Shown: positions 1 through 12,531, counted from the stretch's first letter. The stretch: 64,000 bases of DNA from Casuarina equisetifolia (GCA_028551475.1 CM052355.1:2046001-2110000); one strand, 5' to 3'. A program made the numbers and translations. Notes: a model not told the origin generated them from the letters alone.

Positions 1-134
1 TGTCTTGTCTCTTTTGTTTTTAATTATCTTTGAATACTTTATTTCATTGCAAAAAGTGATTGAACATAAATTAGAAGTGAATTTTTAAAGAGAAACCTAA
101 TTCACCCCCTCTTAGGTTGCTATAGGATCCAACA
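1..134 (+). repeat. 5' LTR, 3'-terminal part only
   Basis: This matches 6535-6669 of the 3' LTR and ends in CCAACA. The rest of the LTR lies left of the window. Confidence 0.88.
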
Positions 135-136
135 AG

Positions 137-148
137 TGGTATCAGAGC
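137..148 (+). other. Primer binding site, tRNA-iMet type
   Basis: TGGTATCAGAGC lies two bases after the LTR end. This is the standard plant initiator-methionine tRNA primer site of copia elements. Confidence 0.93.
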
Positions 149-210
149 CTGGTTATATCTAATCTGACCACTGTTAGTTAGATATCAATGAACTTTACAT
201 AGCAACTAGA

Positions 211-2043
211 ATGGCTGCCATATTGACCTTCAATAGACCACCCATATTTGATGGTACAAACTATAACCATTAGAAAAATATAATGAAAATGTTTATAATG
301 GGACAGGATGTAGAATCTTGGAAAATCATAAACAAAACAATAGAAATACCCAAAGAATCACCTTTACTTTGGTCAAATGATGTTTCTAAAGAAATGGAGA
401 AAAATGGTAAAGCTATGACTTTGTTGTATTATTCTTTGACTGCATCTGAATATAATAAAATCTCTACTTGTCAAACAGCAAAAGAACTTTGGGATAAATT
501 AGAGGTCTTGCATGAAGGAACCGAAAAAGTTAAAGACTCTAAAATTGACATGTTGACCCATAACTATGAATTGTTTGTGATGAAACCAGGTGAAAGCATC
601 TCTGAAATGTATAATAGATTTTCTGATATTGTTACTAAACTTACATTGTTAGAAGAGACTTATCCAAACAAGAAATTAGTCAAAAAGATTTTAGCATGTT
701 TAGATACAAGTTGGGAAGCTAAAAGAACTGTCATCGAAGAAGGAAATGATCTAAATACAATGAAGCTAGATGAATTGATAGGATCTCTATTAACATATGA
801 GCTTCAAATCAATAGAAGAATCCATGATATAGAAGAGTCAAAGAAAGTAGATAAAAATATTGCTTTTAAGACTGCTGTGAATGATAATGATAATTCTGAT
901 TCTAAGGAGGTTGTTACATTACTTGCTCAAAAAATAAGGAAGTTCTACAAAGCAAAAGGTAAGAATGCAATTAAGGTTGTTGATGATCTTTGCTTTGAGT
1001 GCAAGAAACCAGGTCATATGAAAGCAAACTGCCTAACCTTAAAGGCAAAGAAGGATAGAAAGTCTAAGAAGAAAGCAATGGTGGCTACTTGGGATGATGA
1101 CTCATCTTTGGATGAAGAAGTAGTGGAGACAGCAAATGTATGCTTCATGGGGATAGAAAGGCATGTTGAAAAGAGTGAATCAATGCCTATTTGGGATGAA
1201 GACAGCTCATCTTCTGATGAAGAAGAAAATGAAAGGAACTTTCAATGTTTCATGGCAATGGAGAGTTATGATAACTATGAGGTAAGTACATCTAACAAAT
1301 GTGAAGATTGTACTTTATTTAATGAGCTGAATGATACATTCAATGAAGCGGTTAATAGATTGCATGAGTTAGAATCTAAAAATAAATTACTAAAAGAAAA
1401 ACTATCCAGCATGCAATCTGAAAAGAATGTGCTTCAATGCCAATTAAAGAAATCAAGTTTGAATGTAGAAGAACATGAGAAAATAAAGAACCAATATGAG
1501 CTAGCTATAAATGAAAACTCAAGCATGAAACTTAATATTAAAAAGCTAAAAGAAACAATTTTTTCTCATGGAAACAAATCTGAAATGAATGATAATATGT
1601 GTATGTGTTCTGATTTGAATGAAAAGCATGACCATATGAAGAATGAAATTGATTCTTTAACTATAAAGCTGTCAAATATTGAATGCTTAAAGAAAGAGCT
1701 TGAAAACAAACTAAATAGCTCAACATGCTTGCTGAACAAGTTTGCTAATGGTAGTGCCATGCTTGAAAAGATATTACAATCACAACAAGGCATGTATGAC
1801 AAGGCTGGTATAGGCTATAGATCAAATGTAGATGCAAAAGCTTTTACTAAATTCTTTGAAAAGAAAAACTGCATGGCTACCTTGTATGACAAATGCACAT
1901 ATTGTAAATATGTTGGTCATTTAATTGATAAATGTCCATTAAAAGCTGGTAGAAGCTTTAAGATTAAAAGAAAATGGGTGCCAAAAGGCACAATGATCTC
2001 TAACACTCATGGACCCAAGGAAAGAAGGATACCATACATATAA
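211..2043 (+). pseudogene. Copia gag polyprotein with premature stop
   Basis: The natural start is probably the ATG at 211. The frame meets TAG at 271-273 where related gags usually have a tryptophan codon, then stays open from 283 for 586 codons. The N-terminal half resembles the UBN2/DUF4219 gag domain of plant copia elements. A CCHC zinc knuckle (CFECKKPGHMKANC) lies around residue 237 of the open frame. A long Glu/Lys/Leu-rich stretch (about residues 345-500) looks like coiled coil. A second CCHC knuckle (CTYCKYVGHLIDKC) is near the C-terminus, followed by a WVPKGT segment seen in SIRE-type gags. It would form the virus-like particle. The early stop, unless read through, removes the usual N-terminus; initiation at 283 is the alternative. 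Confidence 0.85.
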
Positions 2044-5028
2044 GCTCCTTTATTTGTTTCTGTAGGACATGAACATAGAGACAACAACCATTGTGGGAGT
2101 ATTGTGATGAGTAAAGATCCATAGCACAGAACCAAAACAATATAAGTGTGCATTCATATTATGGTAAAACATAAGGTAGTAAGTGTGGTAAGAAATAATA
2201 ATCATAAACTTGCATATGATCATATTCATGCTTGTTAAATATCATGCATACTTGCTGGAAATTGTTGAATTATGTGATGAAAAATGTTTTCTTCTTATGT
2301 CAAGTAATTCTATATAGGTAATTGTGTGAATGAATGTGTATGATGAAGAATGTGATGAAATTGATGAACATCTATCCAAATTATCAACATCCTAGTATGG
2401 TAACATGATAGGGGGAGCATTGATTAAAATATATGCTTCATGTTACAAGCTAGTCCTTATTGCAAAGACTTACAAGTTAGTCTTTATAAGATTGAATGGT
2501 GCATGATAGAAAAATGAGATTAATGCAAATGACATGAGTAGTATCTCATTTCTTGAAAGCTTAAATGATTGCATAACTTAAGAGGGTATTTTGCAAATCT
2601 TTATTTGGTTTACTCATGCTATAATGATTATAAAATTCTGCTAATAAGAATGTTAAGTATGATTCATGTATCTCATGGTTGTGTATGATCTTAATGATTT
2701 TACTCATAAATTTGACACAACATGCCAAAATGTGCTTTGTTGATTTGTAATGTACAAACATGGAATATTTACAGAATTATCATTTAATGTGGTACATTGT
2801 TTAAAGAAATTATTGTGTTGCTTTATATATATTCTGCATTCAAGTTACAATGAAATTGATGGAAAGCAAATAAGCAAAGGCTCATTGAATGTTTCATGTA
2901 TTTGATATGTCTTTCTCTCTTACTTCTACACTCATAATACATTTAAAAGAGAAAGAGGGATCTCTACATCTTGAAAAGGATTTTAAGATGTTTTTGACAT
3001 TATGCTTAATATTAAAATGTATTTGCTGCTACAAATAGAAGGAATACAAAAATCATACAACATGATTATATAAGCATGTACTTTGTTGAATGATGGGATA
3101 TATATGAATATATTGTTGAATGAGATATTGGGATGAAGGTTAAATATACTTTAGTTGTGTTTGCTATTGCAAATGATGAAAATGCAAAACCTTCCATATA
3201 GCAAAATATATATGCAAAGTTTCAGCTTACTAATGATTAAAGAATGAACATGAAAACATTCAAGATAATGTATATATGTTGAAATTGTGTTGCTGCACTC
3301 ATTGTGACTATATGGGGATAAGTTATAGAGCTTGAATCTTATGGTTGACCCATCTAAGTGCAGTAAAAGAAATGAAGTTCTCTACCCTAAAAATGTGTTT
3401 CAAATCTTCTTAAATCTATCTTGTATGATGGTTGTTGATTGATTGAATACATACGAAAACATGATTGGATAATAATATGAGAATGTGATTGCTTGAATAC
3501 ACATTTACAATATTATTTTTGTTTGTTTAAATGAACTACCACATTATGTATTTGCATGAAACATTTAATGTTGGTTGGCATAATTTAAGGAGGACCTTTA
3601 AGCATTTCAGCTTTGAGGGGTCTTTGTTAGGCATAGTGTGGTCATGCCTAAGCCAACATGTGATACCAACTTACTATTGAATATGTTAATTTCATTTTTT
3701 TAAAACAAATTGTTTCTACTTCTATTATTGAAACTGAATATAACTGCCAATGGTAGTTGTTATGCATTAGTTCTTTGATGAAAAATCAACTTGCTGATTT
3801 TGATTCATTTCAAAGTTTTATATCCTTAAAGTGTAATAATACAAATTTTATTAAATTACAAAATCTGCATCAATACATGAATGTATTGGCACACATGTGC
3901 ATCATAATTAGCCTCCATTGTCAACATTCCCTTTCTTGTAACAAGAAAGGACCTTTCCTAGTTTGAGGGGGAGTTTACCTTGATATTCTGCTACAAAACT
4001 CAATACTCCGTTGTATAACTCCAAACTTTGCTACAAACTCCACTCTACAACAATGGTAGGTGCTACTACTTAGGGGGAGCTCTTGCTTCATTAAATCTGG
4101 TATGATCTTTCCAATTTTTGGTTACCTAAGCATACAACACATGCTTTGTAAGATCTATCTCTACTCTATTATGTTGCTGAAATTTACATTATGGACATGG
4201 TGCTGCTGTGAATATGAATATGCAACTATGTATGCTGCTGTGAACTTTGACTCCTATCACTATGATAATGTTGTGAACTCTTAATTATGATTATATGATG
4301 TTGATCTTATGATAATGGTTGCTGCTGTGTCTTCCTTATATTTATCATATATCTTGCTGAAAATTTCTGCGTAATGTTGAGAATGTGAAAGGGAACATGG
4401 TATGTATTGAGCACATATGCTCTCATTATTTATATGAGGGAGATATTATCATGCAGAAAATTTATCTCACCATAACCCTTTGTTATGTGGCTGGTTGGCT
4501 TACTTTGCAAGGAAGTTATCCTTGAGGGGGAGCTATGAACTCTTGGAGATAACCACATACCATAATTCTTATGATTTTGGTGTAGATAAATGTTTGCTTA
4601 TTTTGGTTATAGTCTATAGTTTGATACTTTTGGTGTTGATAAAACAAAAAGGGGGAGAAATATATGTTATGATGCTACGTTAATCATATATATTTGATAT
4701 ACTTTGAACTTGGTATAAGGGGAGAATTTGTTATAACATGTGAAATATTTGTCATATGCACCTTGGGAGAAATATATATTGATTATAATGGTCATATGCA
4801 CTTTAAACTTGTTATAAGGGAAGAAATATATAACTTATTCTAGGGAATATATTTCTTATGGATTATATTGTTGTGTGTTGAATTTGGATTAATTTATGCA
4901 TCAATATATATGCTTAAAGTTGTCCAACAAATGATTATATTTATTTTGGAAACTTGAAAAGTGAAGAGTTTTGTTGCTCTACTTTGGAAACTCATATTGT
5001 ATCAAAATGTTTTATTTTATCATCATCA
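2044..5028 (+). other. Non-coding internal region of the copia element with repeated polypurine tracts
   Basis: About 3 kb of AT-rich sequence has only short random frames and no recognisable pol motif, although pol should follow gag in an autonomous copia element. GGGGGAG recurs at 2411, 3967, 4073, 4526 and 4651, before the terminal tract at 5033. Weaker purine runs occur near 4434 and 4718. Multiple polypurine tracts before the 3' LTR are a reported trait of Sireviruses. Confidence 0.7.
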
Positions 5029-5041
5029 AAAAGGGGGAGAA
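5029..5041 (+). other. Polypurine tract adjoining the 3' LTR
   Basis: The purine run AAAAGGGGGAGAA is immediately followed by the LTR start TGTTGG. This is where plus-strand DNA synthesis would be primed. Confidence 0.85.
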
Positions 5042-6669
5042 TGTTGGAATATATTTTAACGATATTAGAATATATAAACATTTTGATGATGAAGAAAAAT
5101 AAATATTATAATATGATAATATTATAACATTTTGTTGAAATATATTGATAATTAAATAGAATTATAATATGAAAATATTATAATTAATATTTGATTATTT
5201 ATGGGTTTTATAAGAAAATTAAGGTTGAAATTGTATGCAGGAAATTAGGTTAGTATGAGCCTAGTCCAAAGTTTGACTCAGTCTAGAAAAGTTTGACCCA
5301 GTCCAAAGAGGTGTGACCCAGTCCAGAGAATGTGACCCAGGCCCAGAACGCAACCCAGTGTGTGACCCAGTCCAGAATGTAAGCCCCAGACCCAGAATTC
5401 GACCCATGATGACACTGTGACTTCGCCGGTAGATTTGGCCGCCCATTTCACCTCTGATCAAGGCGCATGATAGCTCATTGGAAAGCTAATGAAAAGTAGA
5501 AGATTTCTGTAAAGAAAAATCAAAGACCCACTACTCAGAAAGCATCAATTTGAAGAAATGGTGAAGCTGATGAGTTCTTGCCCTAACTGCTCAAAAGTGA
5601 AATTGGAAGTAGATTAGATAGCTTCTGAAGATGATTTCAAAGGGTTTTTATAAGGAAGAAGATGCTCTATCAATCTGTGAAGGACCCACGAAGAATTGAT
5701 TCAAGATTAGAGAGAATTGAAGAAGCTTTGAGTGAGACTTGAAACTTGCTCCACAGAACCCGAATTATAGAGTTTTAAGTTAGACCAAAACTACACCGTT
5801 TTGGATGGGGTTTTGAAATAAACAAAGGCAAAACCTCTTCCACGACATTTTGTCCCTTTTAAGCTTGAAAATGGACAAAGAAAAGGGAAATAAGGAGCTC
5901 CAATGGGAAGAAGATTTGATGGAGCTCAGAAGTGTTAGAACAACTCTTTGAAGTGAGAGGTTAGTTGCTTTGAAGGTATTTAAGCAAGTTTGTCTTCACC
6001 ATTGCTAGTGGTCCGAAAATCATAAGCAAAGAAAGCAAGTTGTGAAGCATCTCATACTACTCATCCTAGCTCATCCAAACCTACGATTTTGATCTTCATT
6101 GGGTGACTAATTTCTAAGCTCGTTACTTGCTTACTAGAAAATCAATTTGTGCTTCATTATACTCTATTATTAAAGTTGATTTTCTGCAAGTAGACTCTAC
6201 TAGGGTTTGAACGAATTTGGGGCTTTTGTCCATTTACTCTGTATTGAGCCTCTAGCAGTTGTTTGAAGCTTCTAAACTTGTATTGCATATCTTACAGAAG
6301 CTTAGTTTGAAATTTGTAATAAGCTTGATAAACTTTGACTTGTTGATGTATGTTGAGACACACATTGTAATTGTGATCCTTGGTGTAAGGATTGTTTAAC
6401 TCCTTGAGGAGGAGTTGGAAAGTGTAGGAGAAAGTTTCTCCTAACTTTGTAGTAAAGTGGACTTCAACCGGTTGTGTTGAAGGAGAAGAGGGTGGAAGTA
6501 GGTGAAAAAGGGCCGAACCACCGTGTAAACTTATGTCTTGTCTCTTTTGTGTTTAATTATCTTTGAATACTTTATTTGATTGCAAAAGTGATTGAACATA
6601 AATTAAAAGTGAAATTTTTAAAGAAAAACCTAATTTACCCCCCCTCTTAGGTTGCTATAGGATCCAATA
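5042..6669 (+). repeat. 3' LTR (1628 bp)
   Basis: The LTR starts TGTTGGAATA right after the polypurine tract. It ends CCAATA where the 5' LTR has CCAACA, so the canonical terminal CA has mutated to TA. It contains a degenerate short-period GACCCAG array (5261-5405) and a CAACCGGTTG palindrome (6465-6474). The sequence following (GACACTTTTTATG) is the host DC1 unit. Confidence 0.85.
5261..5405 (+). repeat. Degenerate ~20-bp minisatellite in the LTR
   Basis: About seven imperfect copies of a unit containing GACCCAGTCCAGA occur head to tail, with lengths from 12 to 20 bp and beyond. This is the only GC-rich stretch of the LTR. Confidence 0.75.
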
Positions 6670-7147
6670 GACACTTTTTATGATAGGGTAGAAATGTATA
6701 TTTTATATCGTTAATGTCTTAATGTGATATATATTTTTTTATATATATATGAAAAGTATTTCTATCCTAACTGTTGATTAGAAACCTACATTTCGCCCCA
6801 TCTTATGAAAAGACATCATTGAACATTAAACAACTATAAAATTTTTCTATTTAGATCAAGAACGAAATTTATTGAAAACGTTTTGACCTCTTATGGAAAA
6901 AATCAATATAATTTACCCTTATTAATGGTGTGTGATTAGACCAACTGATTTACAAACCACCAACAAGTAGATATGAAAAAAGAAATATGCTTATATATGT
7001 AAACAAATGCATATATAATTTGCATAGACATATTTATATATAGAAGTTTTGATGACATTAGATATATATCGAACTAGATTGGATACAATAAGATTCTTTC
7101 TTCACACTCACCCACATACATAATGTGCCAACTAGTTGGCCTTAGGT

Positions 7148-10117
7148 TTTTTAAGAACACATTTTGGATGACCAACAAAGTCAAAATCTTTACAATGATA
7201 AAACCAATTATCTCTACCTAATTTTTCTTCACAAGTTTGTCAATAACATTCTTCATGACTCTTTCCAGCTCGTTGATAACTCTATTTTTATAGAGTTATT
7301 TTAGATATTTTAGGATATGAATAATACAAGTTTTATAAGATAATATTTAAGTTTTAATATATTTATGTAAATTTGTGTTATTTATGCGGCAAGCCTCAAA
7401 AGAGCAAAAGAAAGAAAGGAAACAAAAGCTACAAGAAGGCAACGTGTACAAATCCAAAAGAAGAAAGGAAAAGGACAAAAAAAGGACAAGGAAGGAAATA
7501 AAAGAAAAGACCAAAAAAGTGAATTGTAAATTGAGTAGGACAAGGACACGTTGCCAAGGAGGAGAAAAAGAGCATATAAGGAACGTGAATTAGGAGAAAA
7601 CAAAGAGGAAAAGGAGGCGCCGCACAGGAGAGAGAAAAGGAAAAAAAAAAGGAGAAACTGTGTGTTGCCGCCGGAACCAAGCAAGGAAGAGAAAAAGTGA
7701 GAGAAGAAAGAGAAAACCAAGGAAGAAAAAGAGAAATAGAGGCGCGAAAGCTTCCCTCTACTTCTTATCATTCTTGATTTGTAGGAATTTTGTAAAAAAT
7801 TCTTAAAGAGAAGACAGTGTGGTGACAACTTTCCTGTTTTTCTATTTAAGATGTTTTGCTTAATTTCTACTATTGCTTTGGTTTGTTATTTCATTATGTT
7901 CTAAACTTCTTTTGTTAAAGTGAAGATGTAGCCTAACTATGATGATGTGAATTTTATAAGTTTTTATGTTTTGCAAGATATTTTATTTATGTGAGTTATA
8001 TATTATTATGCTTAATGCTTTTAAGTGATTGGCCACCACTTGAATGATTTGATGTGTATGTTAGAGACTAAAAGGTAATAATATGCAATTGCTTCTTATA
8101 ATATATAACCATGAATTAAATGTGGATAGACATATACCATGTTATTTGTGTGACTTTTAGTGATAAGATGATCGAAAGATTTATTGTAAACCAGGAATAT
8201 TCACAGATCCTAATACATTTGGTTTGTTTCAATTCACATATAGAGATATAGTGAATTAATGAATTAAATAGGTTTACTATACCTAGACATAGAATAGTAA
8301 ATAAATTAGGAAGTTCTGCCATCACATAGGTAATATCATTCTTGCAGGCATAAACTATGAAAATTCATATCTAGTAGTTGTGGTGAAATCGGAAGCTCTA
8401 ACATGTTTCTTATCTTGATTTCTCTTATTTGGATTCAATTTTAATTAGTCTTGAGTTTTCGTTTTAGAAATTTTAAATTTTAATTCATCATCACCAATAT
8501 TTTGATTTGCTAGATAAATTTTAGAATTAATTCATCGTTAGTACTTAATTAGTTTAGTATTCACCAATCTTCATGGGACGATACTTTTCTTATCATTATA
8601 TTACTTGTCCGACATGTTCACTTGCATTTAAATTTCACCAAACACTCGTAAGTAAGCATTAAGAGATGTTTGTCATACTTATGTGTTACAAGAGAAAGAA
8701 TAGCACATCTTATACACAACCAAAAGTTGCACACCTTATGCTTGAAGCTCCTAACACCCCATGGGTCTTTGCCACGAGCCCTCGTATTGGTTCCCAAATG
8801 ACTGCCTCGGAAAAGGGATGTTTGTGAAGTTTATGGTTAAAGGCCTCCGGCATTACAGCACATTGAATGTCCAAGTTATCCTAGCCACACTTATTACATG
8901 TATAGAAGAAGCCATTACCTATGCGATTACCGCTGGAGTTGACACCTAAGACATGTCACATTCAGTTAGTCTGAGCTGATGTTCAGGAAATACTGGTCGA
9001 TCTATCTGTCCCCGCACTAGAGCACATTTTATGTGGACAAAGAAGATACAATTCTCACAACCATAAGATTGGGGAAGAAAAATTGGTTGCATACATCCTG
9101 CACAACGCTTATCCTTTGGTCCTTCTTTGAGGTTCGATTCATGCCCATGAAGACTGGAAAATAGCTTCGTCTCAGGGTATATGTTCTTTGTTCTCTTCAT
9201 CTGCCTAAAGATCACGATAGCCAGTTCCACTTTGGTCCTCCTCAGAATAGGCGCACCACAAATGGGCTATGAAGCCACACGGTTGTTCACAAGAATAGGC
9301 TCCATGATCTTTATTCATGTTTTGCTTACAAACTTCACACTTGTGTGACCTTGGCACTTCTGTTGACTAAGAGTTGAAAGAATTGTAAGAGAATAATCAT
9401 GTCCTCTAACTTTGATGCTGCATGGAAATCGAGCACATTTGGTGTGAACCAAAATTTGACAGTTGCTGCATACGAAGCCCAAGTCACTACGTTTCTCACC
9501 ACACACTCCGCAAGTGAACTCGATTTGACTCCCATTAAGGATGAATGTGTGAGGATTGCATTTGTTGGGACTAACTTTCTATGAAAGCTGCATTTGAAGT
9601 CGATTTCATATTCAAACGCATTACATTTGTAAAAGAAGCTTCCACTGAAACGTTTACGACAAGCATCACAGCAATGATGAATCTCTGCAGGCATCTTAGA
9701 CTAAGCGAGTGGGTCGGGTCATGCAAATGGTATGACTCCATCACTATGGGTGCCTCAATGCATGATTTATGAATGAAGTAGTTGCAGTTTGGGACGATGC
9801 ATTTGTAAATGATAGTTGCATTTTTACCTGACAAGTGCGGTTCAATTTCCACGCACAATGAACAAACAGATTTGATCTCATCATCGCCATGAAGCTTTGT
9901 CTCAAAAAAATGATGTCTTTTAGTCGATTCATGTTCGACCTCAATCTCTGTCTTTCCTTTTTCCTTGAAGCATGGCTTATGGATGAAAAATTCGCATCTT
10001 GTGCATTCGTAAACGGGCTTCCCTGATACTGACGTATTGCAGCAACTATAATCACCTAATTATGGATTTTCTCTTGGTTTTAAGATATGCGGGAGTTTCC
10101 TCAGCGTCTTACTCGAT
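7148..10117 (-). pseudogene. DC1-domain (Cys/His-rich C1) protein pseudogene A
   Basis: On the minus strand this encodes successive DC1 zinc-binding repeats in shifting frames, for example CDACRKRFSGSFFYKC, CGEKRSDLGFVCSNC and CMQPIFLPQSYGCENC. DC1 proteins are a plant family related to diacylglycerol-binding C1 domains, thought to act in stress and hormone signalling. The exon begins after a 3' splice site (GTAACAG) at 10118-10120. It is broken by a one-base deletion near 9695 not shared with copy B, by a one-base deletion and two nonsense codons that are shared with copy B, by a lost terminal stop, and by a 1371-bp solo LTR (7274-8644). No function is expected. Confidence 0.85.
7274..8644. 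mobile_element. Solo LTR, 1371 bp, TSD CTCGT
   Basis: The LTR starts TGATAACTCT and ends ACCAAACA, and is flanked by CTCGT at 7269-7273 and 8645-8649. The equivalent place in arm B (around 22570) is uninterrupted, so it inserted after the inverted duplication. One strand has a long purine-rich tract (7385-7745), which makes long but meaningless open frames on the opposite strand. Confidence 0.9.
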
Positions 10118-11372
10118 CTGTTACACAAACAAGAACAAAACCATGAACGAGTATTATTGTACGATCAGACACGCTAACCAACTATGAGTACTAGTTGTAG
10201 CCACTCAAATTAGATGGGTCCTATTGCGTACGTTTTGCTTTCAAAAATCATAATTTCTAAGTATCAAATATTCAATATTCAGAATTATAGTATACTTCAA
10301 GAAAATAACATAAGCTTACAATGAAAATAATTTTTTTAAAAAATTAACAAATAATAATTGGAAAACTAGTCATCAAACTAGCATTCTAAGAGCTATTTAA
10401 TATTCATAAAGCAAGTTATCATAATTTTAAATCTTAAGCTTTTTAATGAAAAAATTTATTTCCTAAATTTTTCAAGAAAAGGTTAATTAAATATCTAACA
10501 AATAAAATTTTCTAAAACCTTTTTGTAAATTTTTAAATTTTTTTTCCTTTTTTAAACTAGAACATATATTGTATGAAGTTTGATCATTAGGTATTACTTG
10601 TAAGCTTATTCTTACATTTGATGCGTATAGATTATTTCATGTTAAAGGTTACCAATTTATATCTCCTAATTCCGTTGTTATCTTAGGACGTAACAATTTT
10701 GAAATTTTGTTTTTTTTGTTTACCAACTTTACATTGTGGCAGTTTTATTGTGAGTTTCAACTCTCTTTTTTCATAAAATAAATTACAGAGTTAAGCATTG
10801 TGGCAATTTTTTCATAAAAATTGACTCTTTGCTTTAAGGAAGGAAAGAATTTAGTAATTAATAGTTGAAAGAGGTAACAGAATTTGTGTGAGGGGGAGGG
10901 GGCGGGAGTTGGAGTCAAATTGTATCACATTAACCAATAAAAAGTTAAATATAACAACATGGAGTAATATCAGAAAACAAAAATTTACCAAAGAAAGAAA
11001 TAAAAACATGAAAAGGAGTATTATGGAAAAGAAGTCGTACTTGTTAGAAACCAAAAGGGTGACAAATTGGCTGCAACTCCAAACTATGACAAAGATAGCT
11101 TATGAAAGATGATATTTTTTTGTTGATGGATGAAGGAAAAAACAATAGCTACAAGGGTTTATATAACGAGTTGATTATTTTTATTTTTATTTTTATTTTT
11201 TATTTTTCTGTAAGAACATTCTTTTGTTGTTATACATATTTACCTTATTCTTTTCTTAATCAACATATCTTCTGTAAACTACTTTCTAAATTTGTTTTGT
11301 TGGTCAAACAACCACGAAGAGTGGTGATTCCATAAAGTTGGTCAATGGGTCCTCCTTGGCATCAAATAATGA
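10118..11372 (-). other. Upstream AT-rich part of duplicated unit A, no gene seen
   Basis: This is the 5' flank of DC1 copy A with poly-A/T runs. It matches 19920-21096 of arm B and, more distantly, 13760-14511 upstream of copy D. It contains no supported coding region. Confidence 0.6.
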
Positions 11373-11765
11373 GTGAGCAAAATTGCTACTGTGGTTTACG
11401 ATCCTTTACCGAAGTTACAAGCCAAGGAGGAGAATCAACCACTTTTTAAGGTATGCAGAGAACTTATTGGTAAACGGAATATGCGAATGAATATGCTTTT
11501 AACAAGACATTTTTGTGGGGTTAGTTTTATGGGAAAATTACTGTCATGTGTTATCTTGAACTTTAGCTACTATTTTCTTTTGCTTTTGGCCCTAACCTTC
11601 TTTTCTTCTTATACATGTTTTCTTTGTTCTCTTCTCTTTTGCTTTTCTTTATCTCTTTACATTCTCCTCTCTTTTGCAAAGAAGCCTTCATCTAAAGGTC
11701 TTTTACAGCTATATTTGTTGATTTTTTTTTATTATTTTTTTATAACAAATAAACACAATACTTAG
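11373..11765 (+). pseudogene. Unidentified ORF fragment Y, copy A
   Basis: A short frame contains MSKIATVVYDPLPKLQAKEE, then a segment rich in Leu/Phe/Ser from a pyrimidine tract. The first ~50 residues recur in arm B (minus strand, 19465-19836). They have a diverged relative near 26500-26916 and 41114-41542 that reads TNIVTLGYDSLPELQGKKE. The relationship suggests an exon of an older gene carried along with the DC1 units. I do not recognise the family, and the hydrophobic tail is probably not coding. Confidence 0.35.
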
Positions 11766-12531
11766 ATACATATTTTATTTATTCTCTTCTCTTTTTATTT
11801 TTTCCTTTTCTTTATTTTCTTTCTCTTTTCTTTTTCTTTATCTCTTTACATTCTCTTCTCCTTTATAAAGCACCCTTCTTCTAAGGGTCGTTTGCAACTA
11901 TAATTAATGGTTTTTTTATTTTTTATTTTTTTAAGCACAAACACTTGGATATATCATAGCAAACATAGATACGTTGGAATTGAGAAGGTCCCCTTTATTT
12001 AGAAAAATTTTCATCACAAAGAATACACTTGGAGTAATTTTCTTCTTTGAAGTTTTTCTACACAAAGACACTTATTTAACAATGGTATGAATGAGTACTT
12101 CAATATTTTAGTTTAGTATATTCTTTTTATCTAAAGAATAGCTTTCCCTCTCAATTTGAAGGGAGGAAGTAAACGTTTCTAATATGGTATTTGACTCAAA
12201 AGCAAGCTTTGACGAAACTTCTAGTATAAATAAAAAATAGTGGGAAGATTAAGAAAGTGAAATTTGTTCTTTTATGTATTATATTTTTTTTTTTGCATCC
12301 ATCAACACTCATTATTGTTTCTTCAATATGTCTATTATAAATATGAGATATACAATTGGGTTAGGCCAACTCACAAATGTAATGGATCTACACTTATATT
12401 AAATAAGCTATAATAGTATTAAGATCTAGGTTTCTAGTGTAATATCATATCGCTTTTAACCTGCATCCTCATAAGACATGTTTCTTTAGCTTTGATACAA
12501 GAAAATTTGTTAAAAATGACATAAATAAGTA
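11766..12531. other. Inner end of arm A, no gene seen
   Basis: Pyrimidine-rich and AT-rich sequence matches 18681-19460 in reverse complement. A diverged copy lies at 27330-28220. No coding region is supported. Confidence 0.6.

Larger units (their letters stand above)
1..6669 (+). mobile_element. Gag-only Ty1/copia LTR retrotransposon, Sirevirus-like, 5' LTR truncated by window edge
   Basis: The element reads in order: end of a 5' LTR (1-134), a tRNA-iMet primer site (137-148), a gag-type reading frame (211-2043), about 3 kb without coding sequence, a polypurine tract (5029-5041) and a complete 3' LTR (5042-6669). The last ~135 bp of the two LTRs match closely, with scattered substitutions, so the insertion is not very recent. 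No protease, integrase, reverse transcriptase or RNase H motif is visible, so the element must depend on enzymes from a relative. The coiled-coil gag with zinc knuckles and the repeated polypurine tracts fit the Sirevirus lineage. It sits inside a duplicated DC1 unit whose uninterrupted sequence is seen near 23165 and 46642. Confidence 0.88.
6670..12531 (-). repeat. Arm A of the large inverted duplication
   Basis: Read in reverse complement, this matches 18681-23166 almost throughout. The outer part (6670-6860), the DC1 pseudogene, its upstream AT-rich sequence, the poly-pyrimidine stretches at 11560-11930 and the end near 12531 all have counterparts. The 1371-bp solo LTR at 7274-8644 is the main length difference. 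The arm's outer flank is lost behind the retrotransposon at its left edge. Confidence 0.9.

Noticed and set aside
137..148. Possible tRNA-related gene
   Set aside because: Only the 12-base primer binding site matches a tRNA; no cloverleaf is present. I saw no tRNA or rRNA gene elsewhere.
7382..7828. Minus-strand 148-residue open frame rich in Ser/Phe/Leu
   Set aside because: It is the complement of a purine-rich tract inside the solo LTR at 7274-8644; low complexity, no domain.
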